Assembly (NCBI GenBank): GCA_963555705.1
Contig: OY743177.1
Span: 1 to 64,000 of the forward strand
Reading direction: 5' to 3'
Length of the DNA: 64,000 bases
Source: Ligustrum vulgare
Lineage: Eukaryota > Streptophyta > Magnoliopsida > Lamiales > Oleaceae
Part shown: one piece after another, positions 1-11,647 of the stretch
Numbering within the stretch: position 1 is the first letter of the stretch
How the letters are laid out: each line of letters starts with the position of its first letter
Notes under the pieces: generated by a model
Databases searched by the model: none
The model's input: the letters and a program-made list of their open reading frames with translations, nothing else
Told to the model about the DNA's origin: nothing
Program-made: the position numbers and the translations under genes

Positions 1-65
1 AATAACCAAAACAATAAAAGGAAATAAAATATTTGAATATTCCCGAAAATCTGGCGCTGCGTCTC

Positions 66-326
66 TTACGGCCGTGACAAACCTTCTTACGGCCGTAAAG
101 GCCTTTCTGATCAAATTGTGATATTAGTTACGGCCGTGACGAATTTCTTACGGTCGTGAAGTTGCCCTTTTTGAATATTACGGCCGTAACGTCCAGGCTT
201 ACGGCCGTAAACCTCGTTCTGCAGCAAATCTTCATTTTTCCCCGTCAATTGATTACGGCCGTGATTGTTGGTTTTACGGCCGTGATTGTATGAGTTACGG
301 CCGTGAATAATTTCCCTTACGGCCAT
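66..326. repeat. Cluster of ten TTACGGCCGT palindromes
   Basis: Ten copies of TTACGGCCGT, two with one changed base (GGTCGT at 148, GGCCAT at 317), start at 66, 87, 128, 148, 178, 199, 253, 274, 295 and 317. The core ACGGCCGT is its own reverse complement. Most neighbouring starts are 20-22 bp apart and the others are 30, 41 and 54. The intervening sequence is not conserved, so this is not an ordinary tandem repeat. Function unknown. Confidence 0.85.
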
Positions 327-479
327 AAGGCCTTTTCTGCATAAAAAATTCCGTGTGCTCGGCTCGGCTTGATTCTTTCCTCTTCTCGGCTCGATTCCAA
401 CACGGAACTTGCTCCGTTTTGCACGTAGATCACTATCATATTGCCGATGGCTCGACCTTGCCCTTCTATGCCTGGTCCG

Positions 480-1209
480 GATCACATCACAAGTCATAAG
501 CCTCCCGAATGCTCTTTGTCTTGATGGACCCATTAGAAGATGAATCCACATTTGAACGGCAAGGAGGAGTTAACCCGGCATAGAAGTGATTGACTTGTTA
601 CCCCAATGTAATCCCATGATTCGGGCACTTCCTAAGCATATCCTTGAATCTCTCCCAAGCTTCATGAAAGCTCTCTATCTCGAATTGTTGAAATGTAGTA
701 ATATCATACTTGAGTTTAGCAACTCTAGATGGTGGGAAAAATTTTGTAGTGAATCTTTGGACAAACTCTACCCAAGTAGTGATGCTCCCCAGAGGCAAAG
801 TGTCAAGCAATTCTCTTGCTTTGTCTTTAAAAGTTTGTACAAATAACCTCATCCGGATTGCCTCCACATTCACACTCTCATAGTTGAAGTTTCTACAAAT
901 CTCTAGGAAATGTACCACATGGGCGTGTGGATTTTCATCGATCCTCCCATAGAATGAGATAGTGTTGGAGAACAAATTGATGACATCCAGTCGAAGTTGA
1001 AAATTTGGATGATTGTAGGAGGGATAGACAATGCTTGATTGATTCTCGAAAATAGGAGGATTCATGAAGTCTCCAAAAAGCATGTCTTCTTCATTAACAA
1101 CGAGCTCTTGAACTCTAGCCGCTTGAGGATCAAAATCGGGTGGGATTCCACCCCTTGGAGGAATTGCAGCTGGAGCATTAAGCTCGATGTTAACTCTTTC
1201 TCCTTCCAT
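480..1209 (-). pseudogene. gag: Athila-like gag (capsid) fragment
   Basis: The open frame 1209-598 codes about 203 residues. It starts MEGERVNIELNAP and contains the retrotransposon gag signature: a run ending ELLDTLPLGSITTWVEFVQR, then FPPSRVAKLKYDI, then FHEAWERFKDMLRKCPNHG. This would form the virus-like particle capsid. A stop at 595-597 breaks the frame, but gag-like sequence continues in the same frame for about 35 codons (HFYAGLTPP, then DSSSNGS), as in the second gag of this window at 17090-18443. The zinc knuckle and protease are absent. Inactive. Confidence 0.75.
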
Positions 1210-1462
1210 CCCAGTAAGAAGTTGTCTCCTAGCTTCCCGTTGTTCCCTTAACCTACGTCAAAAAGTTCCCTCGATATCTGGATCTATTTCAACTAGATCA
1301 AGACTTCTACTTTCGACGCATGCACAATTAACAACCTAGAACAACACAAGAAATTAGAAGATTTCTTACACAAAAAAAAACAAAAGAAAATGTGTACAAG
1401 AAATAAAAGTAACTAATAGTCAAAACTAATATCAACTAAAATGTAATTTAAATAGAAACAAT

Positions 1463-1479
1463 TCCAGTCAACGACGCCA
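1463..1479 (-). promoter_or_regulatory. Degenerate tRNA-Asp primer binding site
   Basis: The minus strand reads TGGCGTCGTTGACTGGA, a diverged form of the TGGCGCCGTT type seen intact at 23272-23289. It sits 6 nt inside the LTR edge, the position for priming reverse transcription. Confidence 0.6.
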
Positions 1480-1485
1480 AAAACT

Positions 1486-2810
1486 TGTTCGCTAGAAACA
1501 CACCGCAAGTGCACGTATCGTATACAAGTGATAGTGGACTCAATGAGTCCGGTTTATCGATCACACAAGGATTGTCTATTTCAATTACACTCTAGTTTAA
1601 TCAATTTACACAAGAAACACACAATAAAGTTTTGGTTTTGGAAATGTTGTAGTATTATAATTAAAATCACAATTATAAATACATAAGTAGAAAATGGTGA
1701 TGATTTGATGATAGAAGAGTGTTGGGATTCTTGATTTCACTTGACCATTACCTAATAGAATTCTCGACAAGCACATAGAAATGCAATTTATTAATCATGT
1801 TAGATCCGATTTTCCAAGCTTAGTCAATTACCTCTCTCGAGTGAAACCAATAAATGCTAGTCAATAAATACAACAATAAATGCACAAGATAATAAAAAGC
1901 TTCAATTCTTAATACAAGCATCAATATAAACTAAGCTAGGTCAAGCTTCATCAATCATCCCAACACAAAATAGTTTAGCCCATGATGAAATAACAATAAA
2001 ATTCAAGAATTAAATACATCATTTCAACACCAGATTAAAATATATGAAGATTAACAAGAAAAAATTCCCTTCAACAATGATTAGTGCTTTAAAACATCAA
2101 TGTTCCTACACAATGTTGTAGGTATTTCTTCCCTCGATCAACATTCATCACCCAAAATATACAAATACAAGATAAAAATACAAGAAAGGTCAAGAACGAT
2201 GAGAGAAAACTTGTTTGGAATTAGTCAAGAGGCCAAAGAATATGGTAAACCCTAGGAAAAATCACTTTAAAATGCCCAAAATCGCGTAAACCCGCGTACA
2301 ATAGCGTTTGGGCTGAATCGGGTCGCACCGGGTCGGCCCAGATTATCGCTCAATTTTTTGACCATGCGATCGCGTGGTTGACCTGAAAACTCTCGGGTTG
2401 AATTTTAGGCTTGCTTCACGAACGCAACCTGTGTTTAACCAAGCGTTCGCGTGGTTCACCTGGTTGATGTCTTGCAGCTTAATCCTCTTTTTAATTGCAA
2501 TTGAGGTCCTCCAACTTTCGATGTCGATCAACTTGGTCCTCAAAATTTTCAATTTCTTTCAATTAAGCCCTTCTAAAATTGCATTTGAGGTCCTTCATCT
2601 TTTGAGAACTTTCAATTTAGTCCCTTGACCAATTGCGCAAGAAGTCCACAGCTTTCCAAAAGTTACAGATCTATCTTGTGTTTTCTCCATGTAGTTGAAT
2701 GTTAAACCTATTTGATCACAAAATATGCACATTTAAGTAGGTATTTGTCCAAACTACTCAAAAAGTATTACCATAAATGTATGAAATATGCATGTAAAAT
2801 GCACCCAACA
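1486..2810 (-). repeat. 5' LTR of Athila-like element
   Basis: It starts TGTTCGCTAGAA next to the PBS and ends GCACCCAACA, so the ends TGTT and AACA are inverted copies. The PBS-proximal part (CCGCAAGTGCACG and a run of CGTATAC type) resembles the LTRs at 12157 and 23296, so the families are related but different. About 1.3 kb, AT-rich, no ORF of note. The outer boundary is an inference because the partner LTR is outside the window. Confidence 0.6.
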
Positions 2811-4139
2811 TTGACTAATTATTCCATACCCCATTCCCTGTTCCTGCACCCCATCTTATACCAAGCACATGCTCAATATGACTGCAATTGACTTTTCTCT
2901 TTTTGATTGATGGGAAATTGATGAAATGATTAGAGAGTGTCTTTTTCTTCACTTATTCTAAGGTCTCACATCATCTGATCAGTCCAACTTACATATCTGA
3001 TTCTGGTGAATTTAGTTTTTCGAAATGTCATTGTTATTAGTAAGCTGATGACACGAAAGAGGTTTCAACAGTTTTGTGGACCTCTAAATTCTACAACATA
3101 TTTTGAATAACATTTTCTGTTCTTTATGCATGATTAAACTATGTTACTTTGTTTTCTAACGAGCTTATATGGTAACAATATCTCTTCTTTAAACATTGAT
3201 ATTATCTTAAATTGATTTGAATAATGCTTCAAATGGTGCCAAACTTTCCTCAATTGAAAAACCTTTTAGTTGCTATTATTCGACCTTTGAAAATTAAGCT
3301 ACAGTTGCTGCCTTTGGGTTATGGCTGGAGACTATGTTTAATAATTCATATTCATCCTTGAGGATTATTTGAAATCTATTCTATAGTTAATGAATTTTAC
3401 ATCTCGGAGAACAATTGACTTGTAATAAATCTTGATTCACTATTCCTAAATGGAAAAGGTCTCCTGTTAATTAGTAGAAATCTTTGAGGCTTGATCTGTT
3501 GCATCATTGGATGAAACTTGTTTGAAAATTTCATAAAACATGGTGAAAAAGATAGTTGAAGTGTTAGATTTCTGTTCTTAGCTGAATGTATAGAATACTT
3601 TAGCCTCCGTTCGGCGGCTCCTTATAATTAGGTTTAAATATCAAATTTAATTTACACAATTTTCCAAATCACTTTTTAACCATAAACATCTCTCTCTCCA
3701 ATTTTTAATCACATATTTTCTCTAAACTAAGTGGTCGGTTAGATTTGTTCAACAATGCAGTCCAGTTCATGTTGATTTTGGTAAGAATATAGTAGCATAA
3801 ATAGACTAGAGAACAGAATTCTAATACAGAACAAACAAGAGTATTCAAGAACCAAAAAATGGTTTGAATATAATAGCATAACAATTTTGAGTTCATCCTG
3901 TGCTTGAAGAATTTTATAGAGAGTCTAGACTAATAATCTCTTGAATAGCAATATCATAACCAATCATGTTTTTGAATGTCTCAATCCGTGCTTTATACGG
4001 ATTTTCCCAAGAACTTGCAATATCGTCTCTATATTTGTAACAATTACATGCCACTGGGGGAATTGGACAATTGGGTTTCAGGTCGACCTACATAATCGAT
4101 TAATATAATGAGCAACACCAACTTCAAATCAATGAACTA
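2811..4139. other. AT-rich stretch without recognisable gene
   Basis: Intron-like or intergenic AT-rich DNA. I see no coding motif, terminal repeat or structural RNA here. The right part may hold the end of the MULE, but I could not identify its terminal inverted repeat. Confidence 0.4.
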
Positions 4140-4146
4140 AAAAGTC

Positions 4147-4756
4147 TTAACATAATGAAAATGCCTGAACAAAGTGATAGCCATTGACAAAACCCAATGA
4201 GATAATCTTATGACTTTTTGGTAGAGAAGGTTGAGAGCGCAATGGTAAGAATGTTAAACACTGTATGGAAGATAGAAGAACAAGTACGACATTATACCTA
4301 GAGGTTATGAGATGGCCCATGTCAGGCATTGTCTAACTTATATAATAATGCTTTTACCTCTTCATTGCTACCATATAATTTATCATAAGTATCAAAATTA
4401 GATTTTATTTCACACATGAGGTCAAGTTGAATTTGACACCAAGCCTCCTCTCCAAACCCAAGCGAACTAGCTATTGCTCGAAAACCACAATGACCATCTG
4501 ACCTGACGTCAACAACTTTAGATATGGCCTCCTTGACTTTATAATGAAAACAAGCAACATATTGGGCCAAAATATGCATACTGGAGCGTCGAACTTTCAG
4601 TTTTTCTTTTTTGGGAAATTTGAAGGAATTAGTAGTACTAGGATGATTGTCATTAACCGACACAACAATTTCAAAATATGAAGGATCTCTTCTAGTTGAA
4701 GTATCATTCTTCGATGAAGGTAGGCCATTGGTTCTGGCCTTTTCAGCAAGCGGCAT
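4147..4756 (-). pseudogene. OTU cysteine protease domain of a MULE
   Basis: The minus-strand frame 4756-4322 ends in the core of an OTU (ovarian tumour type) deubiquitinase-like domain. The signature VVDVRSDGHCGFRAIASSLG carries the presumed catalytic Cys at residue 90 and a following EEAW. A second frame (4329-4147) continues as MPDMGHLITSRYNVV, then the leucine-rich QCLTFLPLRS, then HKIISLGFVNGYHFVQAF with the presumed catalytic His. A frame change at about 4325 separates the two halves. In plants this domain is often fused to MULE transposases and its role there is uncertain. Confidence 0.72.
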
Positions 4757-4811
4757 TAAAGACGTAGTTGAGAGTTCATAAAGCGTACAATTACAAGAAC
4801 TTTTGTCAAAC

Positions 4812-5036
4812 CTAATATGTCAGCTTGCTTAGACTCGATCCAAATGAGATCAATTTCATTCTTGGAAAGAAACCCTGCAACTCTTTGAAGATGCTACGTT
4901 TGAAGTTATGTTGAACTAAGATCATGCTTTGTTCGAACGAAGCCTTTATTTCAGCGAATTGCAATACCACAAGATAATGCATTACATTCCATGAAGTTTC
5001 AAAATCACCTTGTGATGACCCCAGATGTTCCTTCAA
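4812..5036 (-). pseudogene. MULE transposase, C-terminal helical part
   Basis: The short frame has the run HLGSSQGDFETSWNVMHY followed by EIKASFEQSMILVQHNFK, which in this transposase group lies between the transposase core and the OTU domain. It is broken on both sides. No function can be given beyond belonging to the transposase. Confidence 0.6.
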
Positions 5037-5358
5037 TTTAAAATGTGCACTTTCAACCCTGTAAAGACATGGATAAATTTATACCACATACATAGGTAAA
5101 ATATTAAAAATCCAAGAACACATTGATTACCTGTTTGACGTGATATTACCGAAGTGCATAGTTTTGTTTATCCAAGCAGCGACAAATTTCTCCTTAAATT
5201 CATTCAACCAAGATCCTTGAACATATTCCAGATTTCCAAGGCCTTTGGAAATTGTACAAATTCAGTGAACAAAGCTTTGGTTGCCTGTTCATAAATATCC
5301 TTTGTGGTAGATGAAACAATTAAGCTCCAAATTTTACAAAATTTATCCCATATTTCTT

Positions 5359-5706
5359 TCACCTCAAAAAATTTTCTTGTGTTGGAAAATATATTTTAGA
5401 TATGTGCCATGTGCACAATAAATTTTTAGAAGTGGGAAAAACATTTTCAATTGCATGAATAAGAGCTAGCTGCCTATATGTGACTATAACACCTGGCAAG
5501 ACATCCTGGTTCATCAAAGTTTTCAATTTTTTGATTGTCCAAGTATAATTCGATCCCCGCTCAAATTCCATGAATACAAAAGCAACAGAGAAAGTCATTT
5601 GGGTTGAAGTAACTCCAACATTCTCAAAAAGTGGAAGCCGATACCTATTGGATTTGTAAGTGCAATCCATTATAAGCACAAGTGGAAAGGCATGTAACAA
5701 ATCCAC
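5359..5706 (-). pseudogene. MULE transposase core fragment
   Basis: About 115 residues match the MULE transposase domain (PF10551 type): LVLIMDCTYKSNRYRLPL, then VGVTSTQMTFSVAFVFME, then LPGVIVTYRQLALIHAIENV, then LLCTWHISK. The Asp of MDCTYK is one expected catalytic acid. The second, normally Asp in VTDRE, is replaced by Tyr-Arg (VTYRQ), so the residue is lost even where the frame is open. This supports an inactive copy. Confidence 0.78.
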
Positions 5707-5783
5707 ATATGTCGGGTGTGCAAAGAAAAGTTCTCTAACTATATCGGTAGTTCATCAAACCCGTGCCACTCGATATAATTGTT

Positions 5784-6275
5784 TTATCTGAGCTTGCTCA
5801 TTAACTTTTGCATTTTTGTCCTTCCAACTTTCTCAACTACTCTATGTCTAGCACGTGCATTGTAAATTGTTCTCATTGTGCTAACATTCTTTGGATCTCG
5901 TTCTTTCAAGGTAATTAATATGTTCTTTTGTTTTACCAAACTGTGTGACATGTCTATTAAAGTCTTCTCCTCTTCCTTTGTCAATCTTGCCACATAAGGA
6001 CGACCTTCTAAATGTTGTGTTGAGGGATGATTATGTATACCACATAATAGAATTAGTATCTAATCATCCATATTTGGAAACTTAACACCGTTTAGATGAA
6101 ACGGACACTCACACTTGCGTGTCCCAACACTTCTCTTTCATTTGGGTTCATGGTTAGAATGATTTTCACGCTTTCTATACTTTCCACCACACTCAATAAC
6201 CAACCCGAGCTCCTTTCCAACCATGTGAACCCAATTAGATAATGAATCCCGACTTCGAAATACCTAGAAAACAAA
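5784..6275 (-). pseudogene. FAR1-like N-terminal part of MULE transposase
   Basis: Reading the minus strand from about 6275 gives fragments of the FAR1/WRKY-GCM1-like zinc-binding part: RSRDSLSNWVHMVGKELG, then GTRKCECPFHLNG, then GIHNHPS. The open frame 5993-5784 follows with MARLTKEEEKTLIDMSHSLV, then STMRTIYNARARHR. The first part has stops. In intact proteins this region binds DNA at the element ends. Confidence 0.6.
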
Positions 6276-6300
6276 ATATATAATTACAAATTTGTATTTA

Positions 6301-7856
6301 TAGTTCGATGTTGTAATTCACATATGCTTGATACATACTTGATCCATGGTAAACTGTTGTGTATAATCAAACACATTGAGTTCCTCCTCGTTTGCTTGGC
6401 ATTTAAACAAATAAAGACATTACAAATCTTCTAAATGAAGACATACATACTGGTTACTTGTTGATGGATTGAATAAGATGTCATTTGGTTAATATTTAGT
6501 ATTGGTTACTTGTTGATTGAATGAATAAGATTTCTTTTGTTTAATATTTAGTGTCATTTTCTTCTATTAGCTTATTGATGGATTTGCTTTCTGAGTTGAA
6601 TTCTTTATTGTTGTTCTTTTCAGGTAGTTAAAAGAGATGGAGAATTTATGTTGGACGATATCAGTTTAGTTCAATTGAACTTGTTATTACTGTCCATTTT
6701 AGTTTGAAATAGTGTTGAAATTTTTCAAATTTAGTTTAATTAGTTGTCATGGATTTTCATTAATTCTCAGTTATTGTCTTCAAAACAAGACATTGTTGGC
6801 TTTGTTTGCAAATGACTTTGTGTTGAAAAAATTGTACAAATTTAGTGTTGTTATTTATCATTGATTTTCATAGTAAAATATTCGGCAGTTGGACATTAAA
6901 ATATTGGTTGATTATCAATCAATTTTCATTTGAGTCTCACAATGAAAATCACCCAGTAATTGGACGGCAGCCACTTAGGTTAACAGGATCTCGAATACAT
7001 ATTTTAATACAATTACAAAACTAGGACTCTTAACAGGGACACAGGGCGACTGACTAACTGGTTTTGGTGGTGGAAAGATTTCACAATTGATTTCTTGACT
7101 GGTAGAGAATAAAAATCATACGGAATCTGATTATAAATTGAATTTTGCTACAATAAAAATCTTTCACTTACCTGAACTTCAATTGTTGTCAATGGCTGCG
7201 AGACATTATTTGAGAAATCGTATGGAATTATTGTACCGGTATCCATTCTAAATAACTTGTTATTGAAAAGCAAACAATAAAAAAAAAAAGAAGAACAAGA
7301 TGATTTACAAATCAAAACTATTGAGAAGAGAAGAGGAGAAGAAGAAAAGAAAAGAAGTTTATTTGATAGATTGTGGTGTAAGTAAAAATTGGTGAAGAAA
7401 AATTAAAAGGCTATTTACGTAATTTTATTTATGATTATTTTTATGAATAAGCAAAATATTTCAAATGTGGTGTAGAAATTAAGTTTTGTGGTGGCAATAT
7501 GCTTTGAAAGGGAATAATCTGATCTGACCAAGCTGGAGAAATTTAGAACTCCTAATTAGTTTACTTTTTTATGTTTCTGTTATTGAAAAAAAAAATCAAT
7601 ATCAAATTAGAGTGAAGAAACACGTGATGATTGTGAAATAAGGAGTTTGCTCAACAAGAGAGAAGCTCATTAGTAAAAATCTGCAATTAACACCTCAATT
7701 AGTTATACACGGTGTTATAGAAGAATTTTTTAGTCAATTAGCAATTAGTAATAGTTAACATTTGAGATTGACGGAAAAAAGAAGTGAAATTTAAAAAAAA
7801 AAAGTATCTAAGTTAATATCAGAAGAAATGACTAAAAAATAAAGAATCATACACAC
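6301..7856. other. AT-rich intergenic stretch
   Basis: No gene seen. It contains a 66-bp-period imperfect duplication (6447-6560) and a purine-rich run near 7270-7350 (AAGAAGAACAAG, GAAGAGAAGAGG types). It may include the unmapped right end of the MULE. Confidence 0.4.
6447..6560. repeat. Short tandem duplication
   Basis: Two neighbouring copies begin TGGTTACTTGTTGAT and run through TGAATAAGAT into GTTTAATATTTAGT, offset by about 66 bp. Imperfect, non-coding. Confidence 0.65.
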
Positions 7857-7859
7857 TAA

Positions 7860-8097
7860 GAGCATCTAAATGCTACTTTCTACTTTGGATGTCCAGTTAA
7901 CATGAAGATAATGTAGAGGGAATAAAACCTATGTAGCTACATTTATTATAGAAGGATGTCTAAGGGAATATGCATTTCTAGACATCCTTTTAGACACCTT
8001 CCACAATAAATGTTGAAATTTTTATTCAATCTCTTTTCCTCTTTTCTCTCTCTTGCCACATCATATTTTTGGAAGATGTCTAACATTGGAGATGCTC
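7860..8097. mobile_element. MITE with TAA target duplication
   Basis: It begins GAGCATCTAAATGC and ends CATTGGAGATGCTC. The outer 8 bp GAGCATCT are exactly inverted and similarity continues imperfectly inward. TAA flanks both sides (7857-7859 and 8098-8100), as expected for Tourist/PIF-Harbinger-like MITEs. Inside, GGATGTCTA and TAGACATCC form a further inverted pair (about 7955-7990). About 238 bp, non-coding, so it would need a transposase from elsewhere. Confidence 0.7.
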
Positions 8098-8100
8098 TAA

Positions 8101-8919
8101 TTTTGAATAAAAAGATTATCAGTTCATCTTCAGTTAAGCCTTTGAACTTTGATTGCTTGCACTAGGCTCCTCTTGTATTTCCCAATTAACATCATCCTCT
8201 TCCCAGTTGTCCATTTTAGCTCTAATTCTCATCCACTTTCACATTATATCCACGAGTTCCTTCATTCTTGTGATCTTGGGATATTTTCTGGAATATATAC
8301 AAATAAACTACAATTATGTAGAGTTTATCCTAAAATGACAATATATTATTCCAATTTAGACGTATAAATAAGTGGATAGAATAAACTTATCAGCTAACCT
8401 CAACTAGCTCTTACTAACGAAAGGCCAGGAAGAAGCAAGATCGAGTGATGGGAAATTTTTTAGATGGAAAAGCTATTCTATTCCCATGCGCTTGTTCATG
8501 AATCCTTCTCTAGTGAACTTGGCTAGGAAAGAGAAGGAATAGACAATAGGGGGCTCGTATTGACACGACACGGCCCGAATCACCCTAATGGACTTGATAC
8601 ATGGTCTGCGCCAATGATGGATGACAACTAAACGCTAGACGCACCACAAATGCTAACTGTTATCTACTACCATTCATATGCAATATGAAAGACAAATGTT
8701 GTCAAAATATTGTGGGCCCAAAAATTATATTTAAAAACTTAATTTCAATAAAACAATAACATAAACATGTCATATTGATGTGGCTTCAAAATTAACAAGC
8801 TTTTCACTCTTCCAAAACTCAATTGTTACCTATTAAGAAAAATGGTGGGAAAACATATGAGTTGATAGCTTAGTGAATGAAGAATTTGGAAAATAATTAA
8901 ACTTTCCCATTTATAAATT
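8101..8919. other. No gene recognised; possible outer LTR relic
   Basis: AT-rich sequence. A patch at 8545-8640 is more GC-rich (GACACGACACGGCCCGAATC). It may be the start of an old LTR interrupted by the solo LTR at 8920. The identification is weak. Confidence 0.3.
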
Positions 8920-10239
8920 TGATGGGTGTCAAATCCAACAAATAATAATATTTTCTTGCTCTTGTAAAAATAAATTGTGATAGTGGTAAGCAAGGACGAA
9001 TCCACAGGGATTGGTTAAATTTAATTCTTCGAGGAAATTAAAACAATAAATTAAAAACAAGGGGGGTTTGAATTTTGAATGTAAAATCAATTGGTAAATA
9101 AACAATTGCAAAATTAAAGTGATGAAAATATCAAATTAAATAAATATCCAGCCCAAGGTATAATCTTAATATTGATACATGGAATTGATCATGGATGCAA
9201 AAATAAAATAATTTACTCATTTTCTAAATTGGTTATGGTCATTGATACGATCTAACAACCTATCTCTTCATACTGTCTTGATAATCAAGAGACTCTTGTT
9301 GATTATTTTCCTAATCGATAAACAACCCTAGATACGATCTTAGGATTTAATTTACCAAGGCATTAACCTCCAGAAAGACTTCCAATTCTAACCACTAAAT
9401 TCACATGTATGATTCATTTAAACTAGGTTATATATCTCCATAACATAAATTGAAAATCAATCTATAATCAACTATGTTATTTGCCACTTATATTAGAAAA
9501 CCTAAACAATTACGGATTTAGATTCCTAATTGGCTAAGTATTGTTTTGACAATTAAAACAACATGCACTTTGTATTAATAAATCAAGACAACAACTTCAA
9601 TGCAAACAAAAGATATATAAATAGAAAAGAGATAAAAGAACAATAAAACTAATTAGATCTTACAATTCTTGTAGAATCAAAACTTCAATTATCCTTGAAC
9701 TAGAATAATAATTTAGCTATCCATAAAAATTGAGAAGGAAAAATAAAACTAAGAGAAAAGAGAATGATGGAAAACCTAAGACCCTGAACAAGAAAAAGGA
9801 GTAGAGAGTTTTTGTATGGAAAGATTCCTAGAGATAAGGAAGGATCTAGTTTCCTTCCTTTTATCAAAATCTAATTATTCCCTAAAATAATAAAAATATA
9901 TTCATTGCATAAATAATCTCTCTAAATATTCATATCCCCTTAGAAAATAATTTTGATTCCAATAGTAATATTTTCCCCATCCAAAAAGCGCCCATATAAG
10001 TCAAGTCTTCATGAAACAGTAAAGCGTGCCCAGGCCTTATACAAAGTCCTTATCTGATTGTGTACCTTTTAGTATTTCAAATTCTTCTTTTCAATTTGTG
10101 ATATTGAGTCCAATTTGATCTCAATTCTCCACCTAATCCACAAAACATAAAATATGATTAATATCCACAATTTAAGCATTTATAATCAATGGAGTAAGAG
10201 GAAATATCACAAATTAAGTAACAACTACGTGCTCTATCA
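8920..10239 (-). mobile_element. Solo LTR, Athila-like
   Basis: It starts TGATGGGTGTC and ends CTCTATCA, so TGAT and ATCA are inverted. AAATT precedes it (8915-8919) and AAATA follows (10240-10244), a target duplication with one mismatch. The interior has GGTAAGCAAGGACGAATCCA, the counterpart of the GTATCGTACCCACAGGAATT stretch in the LTRs at 12157 and 23296. No coding sequence is attached on either side, so it looks like the product of LTR-LTR recombination. Confidence 0.65.
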
Positions 10240-11350
10240 AAATAATTATTGAAAATCAAGTTTACATCACTTAACATTTTACATAATAACATCATATAAT
10301 CACATTTAAGAAGTGAGACATACTCATAATGGATAATCTTCTCACATCTGTAATCTAGTCATATGTGCATAGACTGTCTCTCAGGATGGTCTCTAAGACC
10401 TCTAATAATCAACCCTAGAACAGGACCAAGACCGCCTCAGAGAACTATATCTTACACGGTCATACCGCCCCAGGATATTATCATACCCTGTCAAGACCTC
10501 TCAGTGCAGTATAGAACATGGCAAAGACCACCTCAGTAAACTAGAATAAGTATGTAATCATGTGTACATTTCTTCTCGATTTCGATATCACATATATGTC
10601 TTACATTTTTTTAACAGATAATCATTGCACAATATTTCTAATTCTACAAATCTCATATTCTGATAACATTTCATAATAATCACGTAATTGGAAAGTTAAA
10701 TCACATAATCACGTTTAACATAATTGTATAAGCAATTTATCAATATATGAAAATAATTAAGTTTTTCCACTCACTGGACATGCACTGAATACAGTTCACT
10801 TGAATGATAAGATTTTCTACTCACTGGAAAAATTAGTTTTATCTCAACTTTTCTCTCGATTTCTCGTCCTACATTGCTCCTCGGATTAGAAGCTATTGGT
10901 TCCAAGCGTTGTATCTCATTTGAAGCATTTTGTTAGTTATTTACGCCTTTTTATGATTATATATTTATCATTTTTCTATTTTAATGTACACTGCAATGCA
11001 TTTGTATCATTAACCTTAGAATACTGTTTGGAGATTAGTTTGTTAAACACGCGTCCTACTGTACTGTTTGATGTTTACAAACTAATTACTGTTTGAATTG
11101 TCCCATACTTGGATAATTTGACACTAATCCATGGATAACGAGTTGTGTTATTACACATTTTTCCTGTGATTGTCTCAAAATTTGCGTATTAATTTTTGTT
11201 GTGTCTCCAATTTATTCTCCGGGTGTGGACTATGTTTCACGTAGTGCTTTCACCTAGGAGAATGAAAGGGAGGTGTTGCATAAATTTAAATGTGAAAGAG
11301 AGACAGTAATAGGAAAAATAATTCATTTTTGCATTCAACCAAAAGTGATA
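10240..11350. other. LTR-like relic, no gene
   Basis: Contains spaced degenerate copies of AAGACCNCCTCAG (about 10390-10550) and paired CCACTCACTGGA phrases (10769, 10820). Short GC-rich internal repeats of this kind are common in Tekay-type LTRs, such as the one at 50793. From about 11100 the sequence is probably intron and leader of the CACTA fragment that follows. Boundaries not determined. Confidence 0.35.
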
Positions 11351-11647
11351 ATGGAAACGGACAAGAGTTGGATCAAATTGAATAGACAACTGGCCAAATC
11401 CAATGAGTTTGCAAATAGAATAGCAATATTTATTAGAAAGGCAGTGCTGTTGGTAAATGATAGGGGAATGATATTTTTTCCATGCAATAAATGTGTGATC
11501 ATGGCCAAACAAAAATTTTTTGATGTACTTGATCATTTATTTCGAAGGGGATTTTCAGAACATTATGAAAAATGGATTTATCACGGAGAAGAAGATAATA
11601 CGCATGTGCAAGTACAACCTACTGATGAAGTGATAGTTGGGTTTCGA
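11351..11647 (+). pseudogene. CACTA transposase fragment (transposase-associated domain)
   Basis: The frame opened at ATG 11351 codes METDKSWIKLNRQ, then FFPCNKC, then FDVLDHLFRRGFSEHYEKWI, then YHGEE. This is the transposase-associated zinc domain (PF13963 type) at the start of CACTA TNP2 proteins, also seen intact at 32043. The similarity stops at about 11637-11647 where the Tekay-like LTR sequence begins, so the rest of the gene is missing. It is a different family from the CACTA at 30036. Confidence 0.72.

Larger units (their letters stand above)
1..2810 (-). mobile_element. Athila-like Ty3/gypsy element, 5' part, cut by window edge
   Basis: Read on the minus strand, this has the order 5' LTR (1486-2810), a tRNA-Asp-type primer binding site (1463-1479), a leader, and a gag gene (1209 down to about 480). 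The protein matches the capsid region of Athila-type gag. The rest of the element would lie to the left of the window. Sequence left of about 470 no longer reads as gag and holds a cluster of CG-rich palindromes, so the element is rearranged or carries an insertion there. Lineage rests on the gag resemblance and PBS type, read by eye. Confidence 0.7.
4140..6300 (-). mobile_element. Decayed MULE with OTU domain
   Basis: On the minus strand, fragments follow each other in the order known for FAR1/MULE-type plant transposases with an appended OTU protease: FAR1-like N-terminal part (about 6275-5784), MULE transposase (5706-5359), post-transposase helical part (5036-4812) and OTU domain (4756-4147). 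Stops and frameshifts separate them. Terminal inverted repeats were not found, so the outer limits are those of the coding remains only. Confidence 0.75.

Noticed and set aside
66..326. CRISPR-like array of repeats and spacers
   Set aside because: Repeats are 10 bp, spacers 10-44 bp, and the context is a plant retroelement.
111..551. 146-residue ORF with NHGR repeats
   Set aside because: Reads through the palindrome cluster and is out of frame with the gag at 480-1209. No family match.
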